The notes beneath the pieces are model-generated. The model did not search any database. It was not told the DNA's origin and worked only from the letters and a program-made list of their open reading frames with translations. From Euptelea pleiosperma (Eukaryota; Streptophyta; Magnoliopsida; Ranunculales; Eupteleaceae): DNA of 64,000 nt. The stretch lies in assembly GCA_035048495.1 (NCBI GenBank), contig CM068553.1:12354520-12418519 (forward strand), read 5' to 3'. The position numbers and the translations under genes are program-made. Below, one piece after another: positions 11,178 to 22,426 of the stretch; the first letter of the stretch is position 1; each line of letters opens with the position of its first letter.

Positions 11178-11812
11178 GGATTATAATTATATAACCTTAA
11201 TGTATTAGTATTGCATCATGTAATGATATGAGTGTGTTTCCTTTTTGTACGCATGATTTATTTGGCTAAAGAATGAGATGAATGTATGGACACTTAACAC
11301 ACTTTGATTATAAAATTATGCATAGGCATTATTACCATTATGATGATCCTATAAAGTGCTGATTGACGATGTGCACACACAATTGCTTATCACCTACACG
11401 TAGTTAATGGATATCTAGTTTTCAAGTCTGATTGACTTATCCTTGTATATATATGATGCACTTTTGCATGACGTGGTTGATAGATCCGATAGGACCTAGA
11501 TCGACCGAGTAGCAGTAGCTAGGAGCTTTGGTTTAACAATTTAATTATTATTATTAGTGACCTCATTGGAGGTTCACGGGTTATTATTTTGAGTTATTGT
11601 TTAAACTCAATTTTGTTATTTCCTAATTTGGTTTAGTTGGACCCACTTTGTTTATGTTTCAAACATTATTTAGTTGAGTTGGCTTTTATATTAATTTGAC
11701 ATTTACGAGACATTTATATTTCTCGCGATGTATTGAGATTTGTTCCCAGATCGTACCTTGAGATTCATGCACATATAAAAATATTTTAGTGTACGAGTTG
11801 CGGGGCGTGACA

Positions 11813-12995
11813 TCATGAACACTTCTTGTGAAACAAAAATCTAGAAATCAGTAAATAAAAACAATTAAAAATTTTATTAAATAATTTTTATAAAATTCAA
11901 TAAAGTACCAGCCATGATTTGGCAATGGCTATAGACCACGTGTTGAAGACTACATTCGACGGGCTCAATTGTGAAGAAAATCTCAATTAGGAAAAAGAAA
12001 TGGAGTTGACCTAATTGAAGATCCGCCAAAGCTCATATATATATATATATATTTATGGATTTACAAAGAAGAAAAATAAAGAAAAGAAAAAGATTAGCAT
12101 ATATCTCATTTAGGGACTATTATTGGTGAGTCTTGAAATGCATGCAAAGTCTTCATCTTTCTTTGTTATCTACAATGTCTTCCTAGAGAGATTCTTTCGT
12201 AAGTCTTTTCAAGTCTTCTAAAAGATCTCTTTGCAAAAATAAGCCAGTTTGCTCTTAAAAATCCATTTTTTTTATAGAAAGGGTGAGTAAAATTGATACA
12301 AGCTTGTACAACCCCTATCCTCCAATGAGAATATTTCATCGTTTTGTAACAACTCTCGTATGATATGTTCACTTTATTTTTTCCAATGAGAGAGAGCCAC
12401 CTCGATTCCTTGTACAAGGAATCTGGATTAATCCCAAGGGTTTTAGTCATTTTAGGACTTCAATCCTCTAGATAATAGAGTTTTATTGGAATTAACCCTT
12501 TCAAAATATGAGGGGATTCTAACCCTCAGATTGGTGCACATGTCAATCTAGACCAGACTGACACATGTTGGCCTGGTATTGGTTTCCTTTTATAAAGGGG
12601 ACTAGTATTTTACTTAGGTCACTAGACCTCCGCGGGTAACACGTGTCACCCACGAATCGTGTGGCCTTACCTAGGAACAAGAAAGCCGTACGAGGTAATG
12701 TCATCAGTTGCGATAGGGATTGTTATTGTGAGTGCCACATCATCACCCTATACGTAGTGGGATGATAACCTCGTAGTATAGCCACCGTAGTACCACATGC
12801 CGGGCCGTGACTAGGTCTGACTTGCCCACGTTAGTTTGAATGAGTTGTAGCTAAGATGCATCATATGGTTGATGCTCATCACCACTCAAATTTTGCAGCC
12901 AAGTACACTGGGCTTGGTTGAACTTAGGTTCTAACATGCTTGCTGCTTGGGGTCTTCAACTAACAAAGGCTTGGCTAGACTCAGCCCATTTATAG
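11813..12995. other. Intergenic sequence without a recognised gene
   Basis: Contains an AT dinucleotide run at about 12034-12052 and text resembling LTR debris near 12340-12480 (ATTCCTTGTACAAGGAAT is a 18-bp palindrome at about 12405-12422). The 94-codon - strand frame at 12450-12166 has no known domain. Confidence 0.5.
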
Positions 12996-13003
12996 CATAG
13001 GAG

Positions 13004-13453
13004 TAGGCTATCAATGGATTGGGTTCGGATCAGATCAGGGTTTATCCAAAATCAATCAAATAGCTTATCCTATCATGGTTCTCAGATATAGACTCGATCT
13101 AATAAGCTATCAGAGCTTATCAAATCGGATGGATACAAACTAACATCAAGTCAATATGATTAAGAAACCTGTTAAATTATTTTTGTAAATATAAAATGCA
13201 AGTTCTTAAGTCAAATAACAAATGGTAAAAGATTTTATCAACATACATTCATTGACACTATTTCATTAATAATATAATAAAAAAAGAATTTTGTAATATA
13301 ATATTATATCTCTTTCCATTAATAATATCATATAAGATCAAAGTAGATCTGGAACTGCTTTTAATGCCTATCGGATCATGATTTTGAGGTCCAAACACGA
13401 TGTTATCTGATTGGACCAGGTTATTGGGGCGACCAAATCCATTGATAGCCTTA
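13004..13453 (+). mobile_element. hAT-type MITE (family F)
   Basis: This 450-bp element has terminal inverted repeats TAGGCTATCAATGGATT and CCATTGATAGCCTTA. It is flanked by CATAGGAG (12996-13003) and CATACGAG (13454-13461), an 8-bp target duplication matching at 7 of 8 positions. It has the same family, size and internal GATCGGATC-rich texture as the copy in ORP intron 2. Confidence 0.83.
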
Positions 13454-14189
13454 CATACGAGGGAATTGAGATATCTTTTTTATTTATTTATATTTGATAG
13501 GCAACAGAGTTTGACGGGACTACAAGAACAAATAGCAAAGTGAGCTATTATTCCAAGGAAGCAACCGGGGATGTCAGCCACATAAGGATTGGAACCTTGG
13601 GGCATTGAAGGTTGGTTTTGGTTGCAACTTAAGTGTAATATAAGCCTTCTTTGTGGAATAATTTTTTTGTTTCAAAACTCGAAAGTCAACTCAACTCAAA
13701 TCTTAGTAAATGGGTCACATTTAGGCATATCCATATTCGAATCCAACTTTGAATAGAATGATCTACATCTAGATCCAGACCTGACTCGAATTTATGACAT
13801 ATGATCGAATTCCTTACCCCGATCCATATGAGAAGATTTAGATTTAAGCTACATGCGGAATATGGGTCGGATACATGTCGGATCCATTACAAAATGACAA
13901 AATTAGTAAGGATCCAAGTCCCAAATCCAAGACCAAACCCGATCCAAATATAGAATACTAGATTCGGATTCAACCTGAATTCAAATCAGATTTATATAAA
14001 TTCATATTTGACCCCATTCATTCAAATCAATATTCAATGATCCAAACCCACAAAATACGAACATGGGGACGCATGGTGCTGGAAAAGCATTTCTTATGCC
14101 AAAGAGATTTTTAAGAAAAATTTCATCTGGATATGATTGGTAATGGAGAAAAAACTTCAATTTGATCAGACCTCTGGCTAAAAGAGTCA

Positions 14190-15477
14190 CTTGACTTAAC
14201 CTACCCTACTTGCACTCTTAAGCATGTTAAAGATCTTACCCACCATCATGGATCTTGGAACTCTGCTCTGATCATCGCCCTATTTCCTCTCCAGGTAGCT
14301 AATCATATTCCTAATCTCCCATGGATCCATGACCTCAAAGGACATAATTTTCTGGCTTATGCATCCTAGAGGAGCTAGCCTTCTCTATCAAGTCTATGTA
14401 CAAATCCTTACACTCTTCTCACCCCCTTTGGGCATTAATCGACACTTGCTAACCTTTGGAAACATATATGGAAAATCCACCTTCCATATAGAGGATGTAT
14501 GTTTGTATGGAAAATTTTCATAGATATATTCCCAACATCTCAAAAGCTAAACTCTCAAATCAAGGAAATCGATCCATCATGCCGAAGATGTGGCAATGAT
14601 AGGGAGGATAGCATCCATGCCTTATTTTGATGTCTCTACAGTGCCAAAATCTGGTTCGGTTCGCTCTTCACTCTGATAATGATAAATCTCACCAACGATG
14701 AGGTCATTCAGTGGTTGCTCCTTATCTTCAAAGATGGTCAAAAGGGGGATGACTGGACCCAATATAGAATGGCCGGCCTACACCTATGTTCTGATGTGGA
14801 GGCTTTGGTACGAACGAAATGATTCTCTCCATAATCAATGCCGTTGAAACCCAGTGCATCTTCTGGCCTCTTTCCCTCTTATATTGTTTCTACTTGCCAA
14901 ATTCGACAAGTGACTCCAAAAACCCCTCCTAAGTGGCCCCATCCTCCCTTAGACTGGAACAAAATGAACACTAATGCGGATTGGGACTAGCAATACAAGA
15001 TTGCAGGTCTTGACTTCATTATTCAAGGTGTTGCTAACAAGCTTCTCTTGGCAAGAGGATGTAGAGCTACTGCCCAATCAATGGAGGAGGCAGAGGTGAA
15101 AGCTAAGCTGATATTGGTTAGAGCAATGGTGGAGTTCCAATTTGACCGCATCTTGATCGAGTTAGATGCAAATGGACTAATCAACATTCTAGCCAAAGGC
15201 TCTTTTGAGGCGGGTTGGTTCTCTTCCACAATCTGTGGGGACATTTTGTCTATTTGCTCCATTTTCTTCCAAGCTCGTTTTGTTTTTGCTTTCAGAACTT
15301 GTAATACTATTGAACACATCATTGCCGCTCTGGCAAAAACTTGGTCCTCTCTTCTTAAGTGGGATGAGTCTTGAACCTTTTGGTTGACAAAAACCATATG
15401 TTTGGACCCACTTTGGAGGCTGAGTTATTTTTTGGTCGTGGTTTCTTCCTATGCTATCTTGATTACAAAAAAAAAAA
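14190..15477 (+). pseudogene. Degenerate LINE C-terminus (zinc-binding domain plus RNase H-like domain)
   Basis: Several broken frames read as the end of a plant non-LTR retrotransposon. Near 14200-14290 is VKDLTHHHGSWNSALI, typical of the segment before the zinc-binding domain. At about 14575-14650 is CRRCGNDREDSIHALF, the zinc-binding motif. At about 14790-14840 is VLMWRLWYERNDSLHNQ. At 15048-15374 an open frame of 108 codons resembles an RNase H-like domain (EEAEVKAKL, then LIELDANGL). An A-run at 15467-15477 marks the 3' end. No reverse transcriptase core is present, so the copy is 5'-truncated and dead. Confidence 0.8.
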
Positions 15478-15539
15478 CCCCAAATTTTGAGTTAGAATCA
15501 GATCAAATCTTAGATCAATCTAACAAGTTAGTTGGCATA

Positions 15540-16952
15540 TTTTATTTTTTGGAAACCTCTGCGAAGGGAGGAAAACTTTATTGATGTGGAAAAAGAGTTT
15601 ACACCTAGATAGGGAGGACATAAAAACCTTACCCCTCAAGAAGCTAAAAAGGTCTTGAAATAAAAGTAAAAGAGCAACACAATACAAGAAAATTCAGAAC
15701 TAGGCTCTAATGTAAGGCGTACACATCTTGTCCAGCTGAAGAAACCCAGCAAGTCTCGGAGAGCCATTGTCTATAAATTCCATGTACGATCTAACAAGTA
15801 ACCCATTCCGGGCCCTGTAGCCCGCCGTTGCATTCGACTCCCGGTAGCTATGCATGATAAAGTACTCAAATTCTTTCAAGATGTCCATAACTTTCCACCA
15901 CCAAGATTTAAGGTGCCAAGGTATGATAGCAGGTTTAGTGATCCAAGACACCACAAGCTTCGAGTCAGACTGAATACTAACTTTGTAGATGCCAATCTTC
16001 TTACACAACTTAAGCCAATGTAGAATGGCCCTCAACTCGGCTAAGTTATTAGTTCCCTCTCCATATACTGAATGGAAAGCCATTAGAAGGCTACTGTTAT
16101 GATCTTTGATAACACCGCCACCACTCGCAATGTTCTAGTGAGAGGATGCGCTATCCACATTCAAAGCTACTTCACCAAAATTTGGCTTCATCAAATACAC
16201 GACTGTAGCTCTTCTAAACGGAAATTTAAACTCCATCAACTGAAGCTTCTCAGTAATACGATTAAGGTGATGTCCATTAGGCTTCGTTAGCGAGATGGAG
16301 TTGATGTCCCTAATCCAACGCCAAACTTTTTTTCTAATAAAATTGATATTAGTGTGCTTCCCCTCATACTTGCGTTTGTTCCTCTTCAACCAAATCTCCC
16401 AAAGAATCACCATGGGGGCGTGATGTGAAGAATTCCCACTAGGGAGTGACGAGAAGTAATGGTACACCATTTACGCAAAATGGCACCAATCCCTACACAA
16501 TTGCATAGATTAACCTCAAAGCAATGCTCAAAAAGTTCCCAGATGGCTCTAGCTAACTCACTATCCATGAACAGGTGTTTGATATTCTCAGTGTTAGAAG
16601 ATGAGCAACAATGACAACGAGAGGTCATGGTGGCATAACTCCTTTGTAGCACTGAGTCCATTGGAATGGCGCCTTTGACCAATTTCCACACAAAAAACCC
16701 AATTTTGCTTGGCACATCCTTATGCCAAACCCACTTAGCTAGGTGCCACAACTGATTCTCCGATCTATAAATGTCATATGCAGATTTAATTTTGAAGTTA
16801 CCATCGCTGAAGTCAAGCGCCATCGTTAGAGTGAAGTTACCCTGTGACCTGGGTCCAGCACATCTAGTACCAACACAGATCTCGAGGTGCGATCGGGAAT
16901 GAATCTCCAACACACACCATAAATATGTAGTGAGCTGATAAATACGAACCAT
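15540..16952 (-). pseudogene. Degenerate LINE C-terminus, opposite strand (zinc-binding plus RNase H)
   Basis: From 16952 down to 16407 a 181-codon frame contains KSAYDIYRSENQLWHLAKWV and a CHCC...HLF...IWELF zinc-binding segment. A frameshift leads into the frame 16470-15700. There an RNase H domain is intact except for one in-frame TAG at 16135-16137: NVDS (first Asp), NLAELRA (Glu) and IQSDSKLVV (Asp) are preserved. The 3' end lies near 15540-15560, tail to tail with the + strand LINE. The reverse transcriptase core is missing. Confidence 0.82.
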
Positions 16953-17495
16953 CTAAATCATTAAATAAAAAAATAGAATATCCAAATTAATCAAATATCT
17001 GAAAAAGTAACTAAATGGTTGACTGTAATACAACTCAATCCTTATTATATAAGTCCCTCCAAATAAAAACTACTCTCTAAAACTTCATATGCATCTAGAT
17101 GGGATCTGACCAACGAGAAATGGACGCATGTGAGATGAGTCATGCTATTTCTAAGTCTATAAATATATTATGTCTAGAATTGAGAAAATGATCTTGATTA
17201 TTTGATTTAAGATTATCAAGACTTTCTTGTTAACTCTTTTTGCTTGAGTAATTGATCTAGAAAAGATACTAGATATTGACTTGAGCGTCGGAGTATTGTC
17301 AACAGGTGCACCACCACCGTCCCTAGAGAGATTATCTCGTCAGTTGCAATAAGGATGCATCATAATCGAAAGAGCTTCAGATTCTATCCACCTGACAGAT
17401 CTACCTCGAGATATGAATCGTTTTAACCTCGAAGATTGTGGGGGATAAGATCAAATATTTTTTCTCACAAAATATGTGTAGGTTATCTACAATAT

Positions 17496-19975
17496 TGTCA
17501 CACCCCGGATCCGGGCACCCAAACCGAGCCCGAATGCCTATAGATCAGCCCATTTATCCAAGATCCAAGGTGTGAAAAAATAAAATGCTCAAAAAAATAA
17601 AATAAAAAAATATTAAGAATCACTATCGTGATTGATAAAGAACGGTTCAACTCCAGTAGTCAAATAATACGGAAGCATATAATTTATTACGATGGAATAA
17701 CCAAAGTCAAACTTTTAATTTTGGTCAATATCACTAATTAGGATCTTTATAATTACTTAGAATTTATATCAAACATCTTTTGTAAAAATACTTAAGCAAA
17801 AAACGTCCATCGAAGATAGTTTCGAAACTTGATTTTCATTGTTCAAAGAAAAATGGTCAACTTTTGGTCAAAATTTAAAATATGTCAAAAAATTATTTTC
17901 TTAGAGGGTTTTATTCTAAAAATCATAAGATACAACTTTAACAAAGGCACTTTGGCTAAAAATGACATTTACAAATTTTTGGAATCAGTTCTCTACTCTT
18001 AATTCAGCCCTAACGGCAACAGTCAAAAATAGGTAAAAAATAAGATTTTTCACTTGTATTATATTTTACGATTTTGATCGGAATCTAAATTAAGCAAATA
18101 AAATATGAATTTTTATCTACTCAAAATAAACTAAATTTACATATAATAAAATTATGTGGTCATATTTTACAACTTAGGAAAACATTTAGACAATGGTTTG
18201 TAAAAATTAGATATTTTGTAGTCAGACAATTTTGACCTCCTCTTAGTAAAATGGCTCTATAGATACATCCTATCGATCTGTTAACCCACTATATATGGAT
18301 GAAAAGGTAATTTAAAAACCTACAACTTTTGTATTTTCTCTTAACCAGATTCGGTCATCTAATAGGTAGTAAAGCTGTTTAAAGTCAAAACAAGGGTGCT
18401 GATTCTGCAAAATCAGCAGAGACATTTTGAGATTTGTACCAAACCGTACCCACTTATATAACTCCTAAAATCATGAAATAATTCAGTAAAATATTACATT
18501 GAATCATGGTTCTAATCTCTTTAGAATCATATTAAAATATGATCGCATGAATATTTTATGAATATTTCTGCGTAAGACATCGAAAAACCCAACATGTTAA
18601 AAATAAAAATAAAGTGATCAATTCAAACCATTGATGGTCCCAACGACCCCAACCATGTTAAAAAATTATTATTACATCATTAAAACATTTAAATCATTTA
18701 AGCATTAAAATCTCTTCTTCAATTCCTACGCCATCCACCGACTCCGTCTCATCAAAGTATCATCTTCACCGAGATCAACAAAATCTGAAATGTTTCGATA
18801 TAATACCGTGAGCGAAAGCCCAGTAAAATTCAACGAGTACACAAGACAATGAAGATAATCCAATCATAATTACTTTAGCATGTTAATCAACATATTAACC
18901 CAAAATCAAGAAGATCAAACCATCCGAAATAATCAATCATGATGATGATATTAAATGCACTATATTCCTCATTCATTCACATCAAGAGTAACGGATTCCC
19001 ACAAAGGGCAACTATCTCCACCAAGGGTAACGAATTCTCATCAAGGGCAACGATTTTTCCACCAAGGGTAACGAAACAATTTCCCACCAAGGGTAACGAA
19101 TTTCCACCAAGGGCAACTATTTTTCACAAAGCGCTACGATTTTCCACCAAGGGCAACAATTCTCATAATAAATGTAAAAAAATCATGAATTTATGATGCT
19201 TACCCATATATGATTAACAAATAAGATTAAAATTCAAAAAAAAAACACCAAAAATACCATATAATCATTAACAAGACTATAGTAATTGACGAATATATTC
19301 AACATTTTAGAGTGTACTACTTGTTATTACTTTCTCTTAGATTCGAGAGAGATGAGAATGTGTAGTATATTTTTTTGATTGTTGTCGATGAAGTCATTCT
19401 TCTAGTATGTTATACTTCGGGGTCTCATCAATATTTTTATCTCAATAGATGATGTCAAATGGTGACACACTATAGTGTTTCTAGGGTTTAAAAGGTTCTT
19501 CAAGTTCTTTAATGGAAGTGCTTAAATGGAGAAAAAGAGAGAGAAAGATAAAAGAAATATTGGAATAATGATTTAGGGTTTATAAGAGTTCACAAGCTCC
19601 CAATGCTTTATTAAATAGGTTTAGAAAAGTAGAGTTTCTAATTTTAAGTGATTTTCGTCACTTTAAAATGAGTGAATTTTATAACCCACTAAAAGCTTAT
19701 TTTAGAATGGAAATGGGCCTAAGGCCTATGGGTATCAAGTAGGCTTCATTTAAGATTATTATTAAGTCCGAAAGGCCTCTAAATTGGCCCTATGGGCCCA
19801 CCAAACAAGTATAACTCATTAATTATTTATTACGACTATGTCACTCATAGACCACAATAGTAATATAGTTAATTATCATTAAAAATAAATTATAGAAAAA
19901 AAAATTAATGAGTCAAATTCAACTTTTATAATTAATTTACTCAAAAAATCATGAACTAAAGTTCAGGGTATTACA
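17496..19975 (-). mobile_element. Solo LTR (2.48 kb) with perfect 5-bp target duplication
   Basis: The block begins TGTCACACCCCGGATCC and ends AGGGTATTACA. It is flanked by AATAT on both sides (17491-17495 and 19976-19980). Read on the - strand it starts TGTAATACCC and ends CGGGGTGTGACA, the usual order in plant Gypsy LTRs, so the element was probably inserted in reverse. The shared palindrome at 19646-19663 links it to the LTR at 8515-11812. No internal region, primer site or second LTR is present. Confidence 0.83.
18960..19165 (+). repeat. Degenerate tandem array, about 20-bp unit CCACCAAGGGTAACGAATTT
   Basis: About nine imperfect copies of a CACCAAGGG(T/C)AACGA-type unit, with variable T/C spacers, lie inside the solo LTR. 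The open reading frame spanning them is a by-product of the period and is not a gene. Confidence 0.8.
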
Positions 19976-19980
19976 AATAT

Positions 19981-20518
19981 TGTTAAACATGTTCATATCA
20001 TCACTAAGATTACTTTAAATGTTATAGTATAATATTAAAATAATTACAATTCGATGATTCATTCCCATGTCATTGATTTCTTTCATAAACATTAATTTTT
20101 TCTTTTTAAAACTTTAAAATCTAACATAAAACTAAAATTATCTAAAAAATCGATGGCGAGAGATACGCCATCAAATTGTGTAGACTTACTTGGTCAAGTG
20201 ACAACTGATCGAGTCAGTAGGCCTGAATAGCCTAAACTTCACTACCATACACACCAACAACCAATACACATTTTTGAGGTGTTATATATTATTCTTTGAA
20301 AAAGATGTTTACAATCACCCCCTTAACTCTACTAGAACATAGTTATATGTTGCAACCAAACACCCATATATTCATTCTTTTAAAAACTACATTACCTCTT
20401 ATCCTGAAGGAATGAAGCAAATGACAAAACACGATATCTTTTGCTCTAAAGAATCAAGTTGCGGGGAATATCAAAGATTACAGAGAAAATTTTTTATCCT
20501 CACATTTTATATCCGAGG
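19981..20518. other. Intergenic sequence without a recognised gene
   Basis: AT-rich sequence between the solo LTR and the MITE nest. No repeat borders or coding signal seen. Confidence 0.5.
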
Positions 20519-20777
20519 TTTGGGCAGAACCTAAAAATGCCACATGGCATACTCTTAGGGATCATTGACTGTAGGGATGTTTGAACCATCTTATGTGGAC
20601 TGCACAAGAAAAATCAACGTGATTGGTGGTTTCTAATTGTTTGATTTGAGACTTTTTCATTGGTTAATTTTCGACCGTCGGATTTGAGCATTATTTTGAG
20701 GTACTCAGGAGGTCCAACGCCTAAAATCCACTAATCACTATTTTTGGTAAGCAGGTTTATTTAGGGATGGTTCAAAC

Positions 20778-21573
20778 CATGGTTTAAAAATGCCCATTAT
20801 AATGAAAATAACGACATATATAACGGATTCGGACCCGAACCTCGCCTGTTACTTTATGTACCATTAAAACACTCAAAAAATAATTGCAATTATTTTTGTT
20901 ATTTTTAATTTTTGAAAATTTGAAATTCAATTTTGAATTTCAGTGCCATTTTTTCGTTAATTTCTGTTTTGCCCTTGAGCGTTACAATTATATATATTCC
21001 TCGTAACGGCCGTTATAACTAAAAAAGGGAAATTCTATTTGCACCTCACAAATTTCACAAGGATGAAAATGCCCTTAGACCAAAAAAAAAACCCAGCACC
21101 CCTCTCTTCGTCCCTCCCTCTCCACCTCTCTCTCTCACCACTCTCCTTCCCTCTCCACCACTCACTCTCCCTCTCCACATCTCTCTCTCTCTCCTACGGT
21201 CTCTCTCTCTCTCTAACAGGCCCCACGATAGTGTAGTGATGTGGGGACTGTGTAGCCCACGGTATCGCACTACCGTAGGGCTTGTTAGAGAGAGACGTAC
21301 TTATGGTGGTGGTGGCGGCGGCAACGTCCTCCTCTTTTTTTTTCTTTTCTATTTTGGGTTTTTTCTTTTAGGGTGAGAGAAAATTAGAGAGAGTGGTGAG
21401 AGAGAGAGATCGATGCTGTTTTTATTTTTTTTGGTCTAAGAGCATTTTCGGTCAAAAAAAAGTACTCAAATGGGGTGCTTATGGAATTGGTGGGGGTGCA
21501 AATAGAATTTCTCCTTGAAAAATAGTAACACCCCCAGTCCGTTATACCGTTATAACGGCCCCTTTTGAACCAT
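20778..21573 (+). mobile_element. MITE family A nested in family B
   Basis: Begins CATGGTTTAAAAATGCCC and ends ACGGCCCCTTTTGAACCAT. It is flanked by GGTTCAAAC (20769-20777) and GGTTGAAAC (21574-21582), a 9-bp duplication at 8 of 9. It is itself interrupted by the element at 21027-21514. Confidence 0.83.
21027..21514 (+). mobile_element. MITE family D nested in family A
   Basis: Terminal inverted repeats GGGAAATTCTATTTGCACC and GGTGCAAATAGAATTTCTCC enclose CT- and GA-rich tracts (21110-21215 and 21385-21410) and a small CCACGATAGTGTAGTG/CACTACCGTAGGG hairpin region. The flanking A sequence reads on across it. The target duplication is poor (about 5 of 9). Confidence 0.75.
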
Positions 21574-21645
21574 GGTTGAAACACCCGTACGATCAATGAT
21601 CTCTAAGAGTGTGCCACGTGGCGTTTTTGGTGCGGCCCGGACGCT

Positions 21646-21781
21646 GGATCCAAAAATGCGGATCAAAATTTTTCTCAAGATTACATAGGGGGCGCGTCTA
21701 AAATTCCTAAAAAATCCTCTGTATGTGTCATCTTAAGCTAGGCTACTCCCGCCTGAACTGCAAACCCCACATCCCACAATC
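21646..21781 (+). promoter_or_regulatory. Short non-repetitive leader of the LPP-beta-like gene
   Basis: Only about 136 bp separate the end of the upstream MITE nest from the phosphatase start codon. I see no convincing TATA box in this stretch. A perfect G-box palindrome, GCCACGTGGC, lies just upstream at 21613-21622 and belongs to the terminal repeat of the MITE. It is about 160 bp before the ATG, close enough to act as a bZIP or bHLH site. That role is inference. Confidence 0.4.
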
Positions 21782-22426
21782 ATGGAAGAAGAGCCACTCG
21801 CCCCCACTGTAAGGAAACCCAACTCCCTCCTAAATCGTCTGATCAACCTAGACACGACGTGGTCTCTCCACATCCACACGATATGCCAGCCCATGCCCCG
21901 GTCTGTCCTAAAAGCCCTAGAAATCTCCGGCGACGGTCGGTTCTGGTTCCCAATCCCCGTCGCTCTCTTCTTCTCCCGTCTTTCTTCAAAATCCGACCAT
22001 CTCCGATCAATCCTCATTGGCCTATTCGTCGGTTCTCTCTTCGATCTCGTCCTCGTGGGCCTCATCAAGTATCTGATCCGACGGCCTCGCCCCGTCTACA
22101 ACAAGGGAATGCATCTGACCGTTGCAGTGGATCACTGGTCTTTCCCCAGTGGCCACTCCTCTAGGGTTTGCTTCATCGCCTCTTTTTTGTATCTCTCTTC
22201 CGCATCGATTGCAGCGGCTCTAATGCAATTGGGATCTTCAGGCCATCGATGGATCGGTTCTGATGGTAAGATTGTGGAACTCTTTGTTATGATTTTGTGT
22301 TTGTGGTCCGCGGCGACGTCGATATCTAGGGTTTTGCTCGGTCGGCATTTTGTTTTGGATGTGATTGCCGGTGCTTGTTTGGGTGTCCTTGAAGCTCAAT
22401 TAGTGTTTAACTCGTTGAAGTTTTAA
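21782..22426 (+). CDS. LPPB: PAP2-type lipid phosphate phosphatase (LPP-beta-like)
   Basis: This is an uninterrupted 214-codon reading frame from ATG 21782 to TAA 22424-22426. It carries all three signature blocks of the PAP2 phosphatase family. Block 1 (K-x6-R-P) is K96 to R103-P104, inside KYLIRRPRP. Block 2 is PSGH at residues 122-125. Block 3 (S-R-x5-H-x3-D) is S182-R183, H189 and D193. In the family, H189 would be the phospho-histidine nucleophile, H125 the general acid and D193 its partner. Hydrophobic stretches near residues 53-65, 75-95, 128-150, 165-180 and 190-210 fit a multi-pass membrane protein. The family hydrolyses phosphatidate, lysophosphatidate or prenyl diphosphates, probably at the ER; the substrate cannot be read from the sequence. 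Length and single-exon form fit plant LPP-beta. MITE sequence ends about 140 bp upstream, so the proximal promoter is short or MITE-derived. Family assignment is secure; orthology to LPP-beta is likely. Confidence 0.93.
   Translation: MEEEPLAPTVRKPNSLLNRLINLDTTWSLHIHTICQPMPRSVLKALEISGDGRFWFPIPVALFFSRLSSKSDHLRSILIGLFVGSLFDLVLVGLIKYLIRRPRPVYNKGMHLTVAVDHWSFPSGHSSRVCFIASFLYLSSASIAAALMQLGSSGHRWIGSDGKIVELFVMILCLWSAATSISRVLLGRHFVLDVIAGACLGVLEAQLVFNSLKF

Larger units (their letters stand above)
8515..11812 (+). mobile_element. Probable solo LTR of a Gypsy-type element (3.3 kb)
   Basis: It begins TGTTACACCCAAAACCCGCA and ends TTGCGGGGCGTGACA, the TG...CA form common for plant Gypsy LTRs. A TATA-like CTTTATAAG lies at 8894-8902, and the palindrome AAGTGACGAAAATCACTT at 8913-8930 also occurs in the LTR at 17496-19975. 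No flanking 5-bp duplication is convincing (CATTA against TCATG), so it may be rearranged. Inside are three copies of a roughly 61-bp unit (9359-9545) and a 0.83-kb tandem duplication. No gag or pol frame is seen. Confidence 0.65.
20519..21645 (+). mobile_element. MITE family B carrying nested insertions
   Basis: The outer arms AATGCCACATGGCATACTCT and CTCTAAGAGTGTGCCACGTG are family B ends. Within the right half, after GGGATGGTTCAAAC, a family A element interrupts it. The B sequence resumes at ACCCGTACGATCAATGATCT. This is the nearest upstream neighbour of the phosphatase gene. Confidence 0.82.

Noticed and set aside
15048..15397. Overlapping reading frames on both strands of 108 and 124 codons
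   Set aside because: Only the + frame reads as an RNase H-like LINE domain; the - strand frame is its shadow and has no domain.
16099..16290. A + strand frame opposite the - strand LINE
   Set aside because: It is the antisense shadow of the RNase H/linker region and has no recognisable product.
18939..19196. Repetitive 85-codon frame (KGNEFPPRATI-like repeats)
   Set aside because: It is a by-product of a roughly 20-bp tandem array inside a solo LTR.
21039..21270. Ser/Leu-rich and Arg/Glu-rich small proteins on opposite strands
   Set aside because: They are produced by CT and GA microsatellites inside a MITE and lack any conserved motif.
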